From positions 9,892,786 through 9,956,785 of the forward strand of contig NC_051100.1 of NCBI RefSeq assembly GCF_901709675.1: a DNA stretch of 64,000 nt, in the 5' to 3' direction. Positions 45,901 through 56,693 of the stretch are shown piece by piece; position 1 is the first letter of the stretch, and each line of letters begins with the position of its first letter. The position numbers were made by a program, and so were the translations under genes. The notes under the pieces were generated by a model that was not told the origin of the DNA, did no database searches, and worked only from the letters and a program-made list of their open reading frames with translations. This DNA is from Syngnathus acus. Its lineage: Eukaryota > Chordata > Actinopteri > Syngnathiformes > Syngnathidae.

Positions 45901-48900
45901 CCTCCGAAAGAAGCTATGACTACAATGTGGCCCGCGAAAAAAATGAGTTTGACACCCCTGCAGGAAGGAGTCGGACATGTTGCTTCGATCAGCCAGAGCT
46001 CACCAGATGCGAATGCATGAGTTCTCAAATTCACTCCATTGGATTAATAATTCACTGTGTCGACTTCAGAGATGCAGATAGTGATATTAGAGATCATAGG
46101 CCATAGGTGTATTTTGGAAAATCTTTCCTTTCCAGTGCTTGTAGTCTCAAACATGTCATCGTCAAGTGTGATAAATGTAAAAAAAAAAAATTGTAAACTA
46201 CATCATCGTTCCCTGTTGTATGTTAGCTTCCTCTGTGATTGACTAATGACCAGTTCAGTTTGCTTTCACCCACTATAGAAAATGGATGTTGATGATGGCT
46301 GGTTGGATGAAATGTAATTTTTATTCCCTACTGTTTATATTCTATTTGAATCAGTGCATTTTGAGGCAGACAAAGCTAAAAATGTAACAATGCAGCTCCA
46401 GATAACACCTGGTGGATTTGTTGTGCTGGCACAATAAGACATATTTCGCTGAAACGTGCTGTACAATAACCTGCATGAACGTGCACAAGCATCCATCATC
46501 CACTGTAAATGTTATCATTCAGCTTCAATGTATATCAGTGGTGATGGAGTGCTGCGGTGACAGGAGGTGAGGATAGAGAGGAAGGTTGGGGGAGGGAGAA
46601 ATGTACATGCGCTGGTGAGACGTCTGGTCTCCGTGGTGACGGATGCTTTTGAAAGAAAAAAAGAAAAGCAATTATCTCTTCCTCGCTAAAGACTAGAACC
46701 CAATGTCAAAGCTGCATTGATGCTGTAAACGTGTCATTTGGACAGAAACACCGTGTTGAGACGAGCAGCTTAGTCATTTAATGTGAGTCTATATTTTTCA
46801 ACCTAAACAAAATACTTTGCTTTCATTCAAGCAAGATTGGAGTGCCATTTATCATTTCTCTCCTATAATTGTAATGCAAAACAAAAAAAACATGCTCTTG
46901 AGCTCAAGGTGCTCTGGGAGCCTCCAAGCAGCGTCTGTCCGTGTGAATTGTGCAAACAGAGCATCATGGTTGCTCGGATGGCTGCTTTACAAACCTCGCA
47001 GAAACCAAACCACCCACCTCACAAAGCATTCGCCGCGCCATGCATCATCCATCAATAGTCACTGCCTTGGTTCTTACCATGTTAACAGCACCTCTGCTTA
47101 GTGTGCTATGTGAGATGTTGACACAATTAAGTCTCTCATTCCTTACTATTAACATATTTTTCAATTCACTTTTTGGATTTTGTAAAAGAAACCCCATTGA
47201 GGAACAGTTTTTTCATATTTATCACTGCTGTATAAACTCTGCCAGTGCTGCCACCACTTTTGTAAAATGATATCCTAATTTCTTTCATCTTATAATGATG
47301 TGGTTGGTTCCGTTAGCTTCTAATGGGTTGGTTTATAGCCAAGCCTGTGGGTATTGCAAATGAGCATTTCCAAATTGAAGGCATGTGTTTGAAAAAGCGG
47401 TTATTGCCCCAAGGTTGACTCAATATATATTAACCCAAAAACCTTGTGATGCACAAGTTGAGCCAAAAGGAATGATTTTCCAGTTGTTCCTTTGCTCACC
47501 TAACATCAGAAATATTGGATATTTAAGGAAACGACAAGGTTTTGATTACAGCAAAGAAAATAAAAGAGTGCCTTCTGCAGATTCTCTGTATTCGCCTTTG
47601 AGATGCACTCACACGATGCATCACTATAGCTGTGCCATGGTTGAGCCCACTTGACACTGAGGGCTCTATTTCCGTTACTAGTGCAAAGTGTGGTGCGAGG
47701 CATGTCATAAATCTGACCAGCTATTGGTCATTTTACAGATGTGCACAAGTGGGCTCATTTAAAAAAAGGGCAGCTTGCGCCGTTGTGGGTGTGAACACAA
47801 TGATGCCATTTGCTGCCAATCAAAGTAGCGCTTTTAATTGTGGGACATTCGCAGATCACATGGAGACATCCCTGTGCAGAAAAAGAAGCAACAATAAATG
47901 TAGTCCTTACAAGCTTTGGCTCTCCCTAACTTGCAACATCAGTCCTGCCAGTTAGTAGTTGCAGGGTGGAGGACCCAAGGACAAAGAAGCAGCACGCCCA
48001 CACCCTGTCACTGTCAGACAGCAGGCTGAGTGGCTGCCACCAATTAACCCGTGGCTAAGAAGCTGAGACAGATGAGCTCCAGGATGCCACCATCACAGCG
48101 CTGCTTCGGAGCTGTTGTATTGTTTGACAATTTAGCAAAAAAGCCTTAGAAGCAGCAGTCACAGTGAGAGGGCATTTTGTGATAGATGTGGCCAACTTTG
48201 ACATTTTGAGAAGATTTTCCAATTAATTTCTCAATTGTTTGTGTGTTCTCACCTCTTCAAAAGAAGCAATGTAACAATAGCATGGCTCAGCGGGTGCAGC
48301 CCACTTCAACACAGTTGAGAAGAAACAGCATTGAGTGCTAAATCACCAAGTGCAGGACTGCTGGGATGAGCAGTTTTTCTATCACCTGTGTGCCAAAATG
48401 AAGGTTAGACGACGGCTGATGGGCAGGCCACTGGCAGGGCACAGAGCTGGCAGCCTTTTGCAGGTAGGAGATGAGCTGGAATAAAAAGTGGAATTCAATT
48501 TTCAGGAGCTTCATTACTGCCGAAGAGCATGAAATAGGGAGGCAGATTTCACACTGTCTGCATACATTTTGCTTGAGAATTCACCTCTGTATAATAATTT
48601 ATAGTATATAATAATGACTTTATATTTATTATTATTTTTTATTATTTTATTATTACTTTTTAAATCAATTTGCTTTTGAAATTTTGTGATAGGGCAGCAA
48701 CTAGAAATGGGTTCATTGAAATGGGATCACAGTTGCGCTTTCCAACACATCTTGTAACTCTTCATTTGTTTTCCTGCACATGACGTCTGTATTTTTTCTT
48801 TTTTTTTATGGCTTAAGCAATTTATGTTTTTCCTTGAGTGTGACATTTTCCAATTCTGTTTGGATGGAGGGAAAAAAAAATAGAGAAACAAGGTCAATAC

Positions 48901-51900
48901 ATTTGGTTGCCCAAATGTCACCTGCGGCCACACATCTTCGGAAATGATGCGTTACCTAAAGGTTAGGAAAAGACAAAGGTCAGTAAAAAAAATAGCTCGT
49001 AAACAGATCAGAGATTTGAGGTGAATAATTTGTGGATGCTTTTTCTTTTAAAGAAATGTAGCTTTGACAATTTTATGCAAATCATTCTCGGAGCAAGAAA
49101 TCACTCTCCTCTGGAGATTAATCACTTTGTTAGTCTTTAAATATTCTTTTTTGATCACCCTTTAAATTATAGTCAGTTACATAATTGTTTTGTCATTTGT
49201 TGCATGAGCAAGAATCACGCGTGACTTCTATTTTTGTTATTATGCTTGCATAAAATTGCTGAATGAAAATATTGTCTCGCATTGACATACGCAGTCTTGT
49301 TTATATTTATATTGGATGTTAGCTGTAGCTGTTCCGGCTTGGAGCGGATTTGGGAGGCCGACCTGGAGGCATGTCACCTGTTCTTACGAGGCTTGCAGCT
49401 ACGGACGTCCGTCTGTTGCGGAGCGGACGTGGACGACCATCTCGCCACAACTGACTGTGCTACAAGTCAAGTGTGCGCCAAAGAGGAAGAAGACAGCGCC
49501 ATGTTGACAGCTTTAGGCGGCCGCTGGTGTCCCGAGGCCAATTTACAGAACTCGGAGTTCACCAAGGTAACACAACCTCTACATGTAAACGCATGTAAAG
49601 TGAGATGTACGTCTCAAAAAATGGCCCTTTGTGACGTTTTATTTTAAGCATGTTCCTTACACAAGCCAAAGATTTCACATTACCATTATTAGTTTGGCAA
49701 ATGTGCTAATTTTGTACAGTAACAATAAGATGAGTCGCACTCTCATTACTGTTTTCCTATTTTCAATTATGAAATAAAGACATTTGAGAGGCATCTACAC
49801 ATATTACCCTTCATTCTACAAATTCTACCATTTAGTTCTGTGAGTAAGAATTCTTGTGGGCGTGTGCATGCATGTGTACGGGAACGGTTTCACCAGTGAT
49901 TTGAAGCCATTGCTCCAGGGTAGATCCCGAATTGTTCGCTCCTCTCCTCACACTTGCCTCCACCCACAATGTCGACAGTCTCGTCTGAGATAAGAACAAA
50001 GTCAACATAGCCAGCAGCCATCGAAATAATAATAAAAAAACAGAACTTGCCAGACATGTTTTTTTTTTTTGTGCAGCTATATTTGCTACATTGCCTCTCA
50101 GAAATGTAATATTTGCAGGTTTTTTACCAGAGGCTCATGTTCTGAATTTCAAACTGCCTGCCTCAGCATGAGATGCTTGGACTGCATGAAAAGTGTGTCA
50201 GTTTTGCTAAATGTACCTTCACAGTTTCTTACTCTCCATAAGAGCTGATAACCATCCTGCTTTGCACAACCCTAAATCTACATTTTGCACCTGTGCCCTC
50301 TTAACCTCTCTTAAACACTGCCTAACTGCATTAAATGAACCGCACGAATCTTCTTTCAGCTTTCCTTTTGTTTCTCTCTGCTTTTGTTTTCCTGCTAAAG
50401 CCTAGCCTCTCCTAACATTTCTCCAAGAAGTCAAAGGTGAGAGAGCCAAATGAGCTGTGTGCAGTTCATTCTTTCATCTCCACCCCAAGTTATAAACAAG
50501 TGTGTATTTAGCAATATTTATGTATGTGGCAAAATATGTTTTCTACATGTTAATATAATAATTCTGCTGTTTGACTGACAACATAAACAACGCAAAGAAC
50601 TAGATCAGAAGCCCAAACATTTCCTTTTTATCCTGATAGATTATTATGGCTTTTTTAGACCGAAGAAAATAATAACTGTCACAGTAATTCTTATCCAGTT
50701 GACATGTTTTCAAGGCTAGACAACTCTTTTTAGTACCACAAAACAGTATGTGACAGATTATGTTGCTGCGGGATACAATGTAATGAGTAAAATCAGATGG
50801 CGGGATGACAGCAAAATTACAGTTTTTACTCTATAAAAAAAAAAAAAACATTAAAATGGAATGCCATAAATTCGTGTTACTACTGTAAACAGCTATGACC
50901 ACAAATGTAATGGCTGTTTGTATATGTGAACGTTTCATTTAACTGCAGGTGAACTTCACTCACATTTATTCCAAAACATAAACTAAATGACTTGTATTTA
51001 TTTTACAACTTTTTTAATTAAAACTTATAATTGAACCTATGCTTATTCGTCTACATATGAGCATAGAGCCTGAAGCCACAAACAATATGTTGGTCTGCAT
51101 GAGATAATTACCTCACTTTGAATACTAACAAAGGAATCTGCTGTCCAGATGAGCCATTTAGTCCGTTGTTCTCTCATCACATTTGCTAATGAATAATTCC
51201 AGTGTCATTACTATGCCCTGCTGCTCACGTAGAGTAGCCGACCGACATAAATTGCGTTTTCAATAATTCATGATTTACGTCTGTGTGGCTTCAACAAACG
51301 TTTCCCTTTTGTTGCAGAAATTGGAGGAGTTTTTGTTCTGCATGGAGGATAACAACCCACAGGTTGGTAATGTTAATAGCATCACTGTGTGCCTGAATGT
51401 TCCCACTGTAATTAAAGTGTCACTTTTATTTATGTTGGTGTGCCGGGACACAAGAAATCCATTAGTTGACCTTGAATCAAACATGACTCAGCTACATTTT
51501 TGACAGATTACTTATTTACAAACTTTGATTTTTTTTTTTTTTTATGTTTATACTTGAAATACACACATACCTTTTCCCATTTACATCTGCTGCACAGGGA
51601 TTGGCCATTATAGTTCAGGTAATGCAGTAGATGAATAACTTCTTGGAATTCACCTGTCTTGAATTATTAATATGATTCGACCTAAATGGTGACATATTAG
51701 AAACATAACACTGTTGTACTTCTTCTTGATTGACACTTGAATGATGTCACTGGAGCGAATAAGAATGCCTAAAGAGAAAACTGCGACTTCAAAAATTGGA
51801 TGGCAACTCATCCCGGTGGCGTTGACGATGTCGCTGCGGCTTTGTGGCAGTGCTGAAATTTCTGCCAAGAACACATTCTGACCTCTTTCTCCTTTCCGTA

Positions 51901-54900
51901 ATGACTTTAAGTAAATGATTTCCACTTAGCTGCTGCCAAGCTGTTGCCCCGCCGCCGCAATGGAGATGGATTTGTGGCTACGTGTGTGTGTTTCAGCACT
52001 ACTCAATTTCCTTCTAATGTTTTCTAATTGTTCTTTTATCCTCTAAAGGTTCTTTTAGCACCCTCCTCATTCTGCATGGCGGTAGGATGCTAGCAATAAA
52101 TATGTAGTGACCATTTGCTCTGATGGGATTGTGGTGTTTCCCAAACTACTTATCGTTGTTTACAATGGTATTATTAGATTCCTGCTTTTGGATAGCGACA
52201 TGTCCAGGGTGAATTCTGCCTTCGTAGTCAGTTTGGATTGGCACCAGCAAACACGTGATCTTGAGTAGAACAAGCAGTAAAAGTGTACTTTATCCCGCGG
52301 GACCAGCATTCAAGCAAATTTGTACCGTATTTTCCGCACTATAAGGCGCACCGGATTATAAGGCGCACCTTCAATGAATGGCCCATTTTAAAACTTTGTC
52401 CATATATAAGGCGCACCGGATTATAAGGCACACCTTCAATGAATGGCCCATTTTAAAACTTTGTCCATATATAAGTCCATATATTTGGACACGCCTGCCA
52501 TAGTGGCTCAATATTGGTCCATATATAAGGCGCAACGGATTATAAGGCACACTCTGAGAAAATTGGAGGTTTTTAGGTGCGCCTTATAGTGCGGAAAATA
52601 CGGTACTGCTTGTTTGAAATGTGATTTATTCGATTTACTTTTGAGGTTAAGATTGTTTTGTACTTTTAAGTTACCCTTACCATGAATGTAAAGCCGGTGC
52701 CGTGTTTATGCATTTTACAATGTCTGACTGAGCAGCACCCTGGGGGAGCACAACAGTCACATGCAGCCTTTGAGTCTTGATTGCCGAGATAACTATGACA
52801 AGGCGTGCATCCGAGTATTGCATTTCGACATAATTTGATTATGCCTGCTTTGTTTACTGGGGGTCCCTGAACATTACAACTAATGTTCATCAAACTGCCA
52901 CTATGCAGTGCCGGTGCTGGCAAGTCTCACTTATGCAATTTGACATGCAAATGACACCGAAATCACATTTGTCAATAGCAAGAAGCGCGTATCGTGTTGA
53001 TCACAATGACGGCTGTTGAAGGGTTGAATATCTTCTTTGTAAAAACTTACAAACAAACCTATCAAGAATGTCACAGTGTGTACACTGGGCTTTCTCTCCT
53101 CAGGTCGTATTGACTTTTAGCAAGAGCGACTGGAGGCTGGAGAATAGAATCAATCAGCTACACAAACACGGTTCTCTTATCTGCTAAAGAAGCTGCTAAC
53201 CTTTACAGCCTGAAAACAAACAGCACAGCGACGCTTTAGCTCAGCGGGCTTTCCTTTTGTTGATGGAGGACATGAGTCCTAGTTTCATATGTGGTGAGGA
53301 CTGACATACACTTAAAGTGCCTCACAATGGAGAATGTTATCTTGAAGGCATTATCTCGAATCATTACCTGTGCTGTTTTTGTTCGTTAATCTCAATTGGT
53401 TTGGAGACGGCCGCTCCGTCACGATGTAGTGCCTCTGGCTTTAACTTGTTGTTTGTTGAACATGTGTTGTATCATCTAAGAGGGAGTGATATACACAATG
53501 TAGAGAATTGACTCTACTCTCATTGCTGTGACATCTTTGAGCTGCAGGGAGTTGATATTTTCAACCTGTAGCCATGAGTCAGATGTGACTCTCTTGCATT
53601 TGTTTGTGTGCGTGTGTTTAAGTGTCTGTGTGTACTCTTCTGTGTAATTGTGTATATGTGTTCACCTTGCCTGATACAGAAGGAAAAAAAAAAAATAGGA
53701 CACGATGTCTTCAAAAGAGGCTGCTCTAATTACGGCCGGCTCTGTTCCCTCAATGCTTAAGTGCCCTACTGCACTGTGCTCCCACATCAAACTGACTTTC
53801 CCATCATGCAGCGCTCCATCCTCACAGCACAGCGGAGGTCACCGGTAGTACATAACCCCGATGTTTAGTGTGGACTTGATGACCTTGGCAGCCTCCTGAC
53901 AGACACTTTGGCAGCCCTATATTTTGCCATCCAACACTTCTCCGCTTATTCAAAATACTACATCCGAGACATCTCAACAAAATGCGCTTTAAAGCACTTA
54001 AGAGCACACATTAGAGCTCATTATTTCAAACATTTCCCACAAAACACAAATCCATACTGGTTACGTATCTACTAACTAAAGCATTTTAATTTTCACTTTT
54101 TATTACTGAACCAAACTCTAGCTATTCTTATATTCCTTGGTATTATGATACACAGTTCTACTCTGCATCTTCAAAACTGAGCATTAGTATCCTTTTAAAC
54201 GCAGATGTTTTGCTGCAGCACTTGTATTGGATGGTGTAAAATTGTGCAAATGGTCAGAATGTTCTGATGGGTCTGCGTATACACGCGCTAAAAAAACCCA
54301 TTGCCAGGCATTGTTTCTTCTCCTCAGACAAAATTCAATCCAAGAAGTCAATATTGACTAGCTGATGCCTGGAGGGTTATCAGATACCAACACATTGCAC
54401 ACTGGTTTGATGATACTCTGAGACTCATGGGTGTAGTCCAAATGGAGAAAGTTTCATAACAATCTACTTGACCAAGCTGAATTAATTCAAACATTCAAAC
54501 ATTTTTCCCTCCTCCGCTGTTGCCAATCTCCCAGCAGGACGTGTCCAGCGATGACGAGGCAGCAGACCTCTCCGAGCGCTGCGAGCTGATCAGTGACAGA
54601 CTAATGACCTTGGAGGACGACTTACAGACGGCCATAGAGAACCGGGACCAGGCCCTCGCTGATATCCTTTCGCTCCAAGTATACAGGTATTAAGATGTTG
54701 CTCTTTCTCTCCAGTTTATATTTGCGATCTGCTGTTTCCTGGAGGCAACTCGCACGCCACCAAATGTTAGCTCTCTAATGTTAGGCGGAGAAGACATAGC
54801 TCAAGCTGTCGTATCTGACATTCAACGGAATTGAAGCTGAGCGGGAATCGGGCGTATTTCTCTTGACAGGCAGGATGTGCGATCGAGAAAATAACACGGT

Positions 54901-56693
54901 AAAAGTCCAAGTGAGGTTATCGGAGGGTCACAAATGCGGGCTGCCATTCTCGGGCACTGAGATTAAAGTAGGCAGACAGGGGCAGCGCAGTGGCAAATAG
55001 AGGACTGTCACTATCGCGCCTGCAAAGCTTTCATACTTTCAACTTTGAACACATACACTTCCATCCGCCCTGCACCTGTTCCTGCCTGCTGGATCTGGCT
55101 TGCAGAACATTATAATATCCACGGTAATGAGTCACATGGAAGGGTTGAAGCTGATTACAGGTCACAATGCTTCATTTTCCGTGCTAATTAGAAAGCTGAT
55201 TGGATGTAGATTAGTGTGTTTTTCCTCATTCATTGTAGAACGGTTGATAGTCCAATACGGGGTTGAAGATCAAGTTCAAGTCTTTACTTTCCACAAATGG
55301 CACGGTACCTGTACATTCAATCAAAGATCCAATTTCCCTGTTTCTTTTCTGCAGTCTGTTCATGTTCAATCAGATTTTTCAGTTGGCCTTCATGTTATCA
55401 GCGCCAGTACGACGTTTTGCTCTGTTAGCAAGATGTCAAAGATAGATTCGCTTCTTCACGAACTTTGTGTGTTTTTGCTGCTTGGAAATATGCATAGTGA
55501 TCGTTTGAGGTCACTGAGGAAACTGGACACGATTGTAGAAATGAAACAGAAACCAATGATAATGCAACAGGTGCCAAAGAAATCTGAAGATCTGAAAAAA
55601 TTGCCCCTGTGTGTCCTCTGTGAGGACAGACAACCACAAAATTCCAGAGAAATATTTATTCAAAACTTATAACTGGAATATGTCACAAGACTGGAATGTG
55701 TAAAAATTTCACGCTATTTACAATTGCGGAATAATGCTTGTGGCATTTCAGAAAGTGTGTTTTGTGCTAGTCTGTTAGAAACCAGTTGAGCTCAAGATGC
55801 CACGTACTGTAGAGACCCTAAAATGTTGTGTCATGATTAGAAAAATGCTCAATGAGTTATGAGTAATTATCTGATAGTTATAAACCTTTCTTATCAATTG
55901 CTTTTGTATTTTTTTCAAGACACCCTGTATGTATTACTTCTAAACGTCAAAAGAAGCCATGGTTGGAGTACACCTTCAACAACCTTCTGTGGAATCTGGT
56001 CTTTTTTAATGCCCGTTTAATTATGGATGGAGACAATCTGTGCCCATTGAAAGTGTAAAACGAGCCATCGGGTTCCATCTGCCACGAGCCCGCCCCTTTG
56101 ATTTAACGCTTAAGCCGGACCCTCGCAGGCTTGATTTGGATTTCCTAGCAGGTTAAACAAGTCCCCTGTGAGGACGGCCTCCATCCCGTTCATTGATGGG
56201 TCATGAATAATGCAGCTGCTTTGCGGGGGTCCCGCCACCCAGCACCGCTGATGAGATCATGAATAGCGAATTGCTGCAATTCACTCTTTGAGTGCATGGG
56301 GTTAAATTGACTACGGCGTGATGATCTGTCCCAGTAATCAGTTCTTTAGCCAAATTGGACATTGATGCCTTCATCGGGTCACCGCTATTACTGTTAAGCG
56401 TCGAGAACCACAAGTGTCACATTTTGTCCTGCTGTTTGTAACACTGATATCAATGAAGGTCTCGAACTCCATCTCAGTCTTCCTTAACTGACATCGCACA
56501 GTCGCTGGAGAGGCAAGTTCAGGAAGTTAAAACCACTTTGCAAAACATGCTCACCCTACTCAGCGAGGAAGTCAAGGAGGACGCGCATGTTGGTGAATTG
56601 CGGGATGATGACGAGCCTGTGGAAAATGGGATTTTGGAGGAGGAAGAAGAGGAGGAAGAGGACCAGTACTTTAGTGACAGCTGGGACATTTGA
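24987..56693 (+). CDS. disc1: DISC1, disrupted in schizophrenia 1 scaffold protein
   Basis: Coiled-coil scaffold at centrosome, cytoskeleton, mitochondria and nucleus; partners include NDEL1/LIS1, PDE4 and GSK3 (family knowledge). Coding exons: 24987-25059, 29129-29955, 30327-30396, 31626-31782, 32471-32555, 32618-32850, 34531-34585, 36471-36573, 37251-37439, 45026-45086, 49323-49566, 51318-51362, 54535-54678, 56502-56693; 2478 nt, 825 aa (human 854). Known landmarks appear in order: basic motif RKRLHRRPGYMR (37-48), Ser/Phe motif SSFSFI (148-153), a disordered Ser/acidic region to 300, helical UVR-like segment DDDYDAAERFGKKLEEL followed by LPSRQPSVALFLQRL, further coiled coils, IWEADLEAC (627-635), and LEDDLQTAIENRD near the NDEL1-binding region. 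The C-terminus ends in eight Glu then DQYFSDSWDI, unlike the human tail. Donors after 29955 (gttctt), 51362 (gttggt) and 54678 (gtatac) are weak, but phase and homology fix them. Confidence 0.93.
25118..25510 (+). repeat. SINE-like repeat plus decayed hAT fragment in DISC1 intron 1
   Basis: 25150-25390 matches in order the blocks of a widespread fish repeat ('agttctgaggttcgtgg', 'aacatgcat', 'tgtgaatgg', 'gcgattgactgg', 'cgccagtccaggatg', 'gggataggctt'), which has a tRNA-like head. It is followed at about 25443-25505 by a weak copy ('ctgccacatcaatttatatggccca') of the hAT-like element found at 39460 and 45636. Confidence 0.55.
26554..26895 (-). pseudogene. Unassigned ORF with RCC1-like motif in DISC1 intron 1
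   Basis: An open frame of 113 codons on the minus strand; an acceptor-like ctgtatttcag directly precedes ACAAATGGG. The stretch NGAWLFTFGDKRGQLCRP followed by VPLVVESAL resembles one RCC1 repeat (FTFGxxxxGQL...P..V..L). About 0.5 kb upstream on the same strand (near 27400-27470) is HVTFGSTGKRKQHLGE, a second possible RCC1-like piece, but the phases do not join the two. I cannot name a gene; a decayed fragment or a chance frame is equally possible. Confidence 0.25.
28110..28452. mobile_element. Non-autonomous DNA element with TGTCACG ends
   Basis: A 343-bp segment begins TGTCACG and ends CGTGACA, with CAAAC on both outer sides (28105-28109 and 28453-28457). Its interior ('agggtttattgaac', 'caggacatgacaggaac', 'acaggacttatatacac') matches what I recall of an abundant teleost repeat with no coding capacity. 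It lies in DISC1 intron 1. The family is not assigned. Confidence 0.6.
29129..29955 (+). CDS. disc1: DISC1 large N-terminal exon 2
   Basis: This exon codes residues 25-300: the basic RKRLHRRPGYMR motif, an acidic stretch, a Ser/Thr/Pro-rich disordered region with the SSFSFI motif, and the segment WDNLVKKYDHVLQDCLQNN that aligns with the end of the human exon 2 product. The frame stays open past the donor, so unspliced message would add about 25 residues before a stop at 30028-30030. The donor sequence is AAG/gttctt, which departs from the consensus. Confidence 0.9.
33146..33510. mobile_element. Degenerate, internally deleted mariner element
   Basis: Imperfect inverted ends are 'gtgtcagaaaggttccagga' at 33157 and, inverted, 'tcctggaactttactgacac' ending near 33502, inside TA dinucleotides (33146-33147, 33509-33510). 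The interior near 33300-33390 looks like the end of a mariner transposase: a Trp-Thr-Thr stretch, then His-Asp-Ala and, after a frameshift, Pro-Ala-Gln-Asn-Ala, recalling the HxDNAPxH motif. It is dead: too short and frameshifted. Located in DISC1 intron 6. Confidence 0.6.
35328..35380 (+). mobile_element. LINE/SINE 3' tail fragment
   Basis: 'aaatgtaaagtgcactataaatataa' followed by an ATT microsatellite is a degenerate version of the tail at 8966-9027. The upstream 400 bp may belong to the same retroposon, but I recognise no coding sequence in it. It lies in DISC1 intron 7. Confidence 0.45.
39133..39156. repeat. (GCA)8 trinucleotide repeat
   Basis: Eight perfect GCA/CAG units lie in DISC1 intron 9. 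Perfect CAG tracts are often variable in length between individuals. Confidence 0.9.
39460..39774. mobile_element. hAT-like non-autonomous element, copy A
   Basis: It begins 'cacaggtgtcaaactcaagg' and ends with the inverted 'atgagtttgacacccc'. The 8-bp sequence GTTTAGGG flanks both sides (39452-39459, 39775-39782). The interior ('gcccgccacatcattttatg', 'tggcccgcgaagacaaattg') closely matches copy B about 6 kb away. The 3' end is 3-4 bp longer than in copy B. Located in DISC1 intron 9. Confidence 0.8.
41920..42400 (-). pseudogene. LINE reverse-transcriptase C-terminal remnant
   Basis: On the minus strand the frame spanning 42385-41948 reads ELVQNSAAQVSTRS...ATFKAIHNVFTQYL, matching the conserved downstream part of ORF2 in fish L2/Rex1-like LINEs (QNSAARxxxR, FKAIHNxxPxYL). 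The copy is truncated at both ends and diverged. It lies antisense in DISC1 intron 9. Confidence 0.65.
44363..44535 (+). repeat. SINE-like dispersed repeat copy
   Basis: It contains 'ggggcagcacagtgtgttag', 'tggatttgaattctg', 'gtgtggagtttgcatttt', 'tctcccaaaaacatatac' in the order of the common teleost repeat also seen at 25150, 45500 and 59200. It is truncated and diverged. Confidence 0.6.
45490..45627 (-). repeat. SINE-like repeat interrupted by hAT copy B
   Basis: Read on the minus strand this holds 'gtttcctcccagattgcaa', 'aagtgtgaatgtgaatgatt', 'gtgactagcaatcagtcc' and 'gcaccctgcctctcatcc', in the usual order of the dispersed fish repeat. It stops exactly where hAT copy B starts, so it was there first. 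Confidence 0.6.
45636..45960. mobile_element. hAT-like non-autonomous element, copy B
   Basis: The ends are 'cacaggtgtcaaactc' and the inverted 'gagtttgacacccctg' (14 of 16 match). The flanks CAGGAAAG (45628-45635) and CAGGAAGG (45961-45968) form a near-perfect 8-bp duplication. It is highly similar to copy A. Located in DISC1 intron 9. Confidence 0.8.
52323..52605. mobile_element. Palindromic TA-flanked element, copy 1
   Basis: The termini 'taccgtattttccgcactat' and its exact inverse form a perfect inverted repeat of about 30 bp, ending in TA on both sides. Inside, a block of about 80 bp starting 'aaggcgcaccggattataag' and containing 'aatggcccattttaaaac' is tandemly duplicated. The short GGCGC(A/C)C motif recurs throughout in both orientations. 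No coding capacity. Located in DISC1 intron 12. Confidence 0.8.

Noticed and set aside
49282-49322. Upstream ATG extending DISC1 exon 11
   Set aside because: The sequence before 49323 is intron ending in an acceptor; the ATG is chance.
55100-55672. 190-codon plus-strand frame in DISC1 intron 13
   Set aside because: Long, but composition is that of AT-rich intron; no homology, and DISC1 exons 13 and 14 join in phase without it. Kept in mind as the longest unexplained frame.
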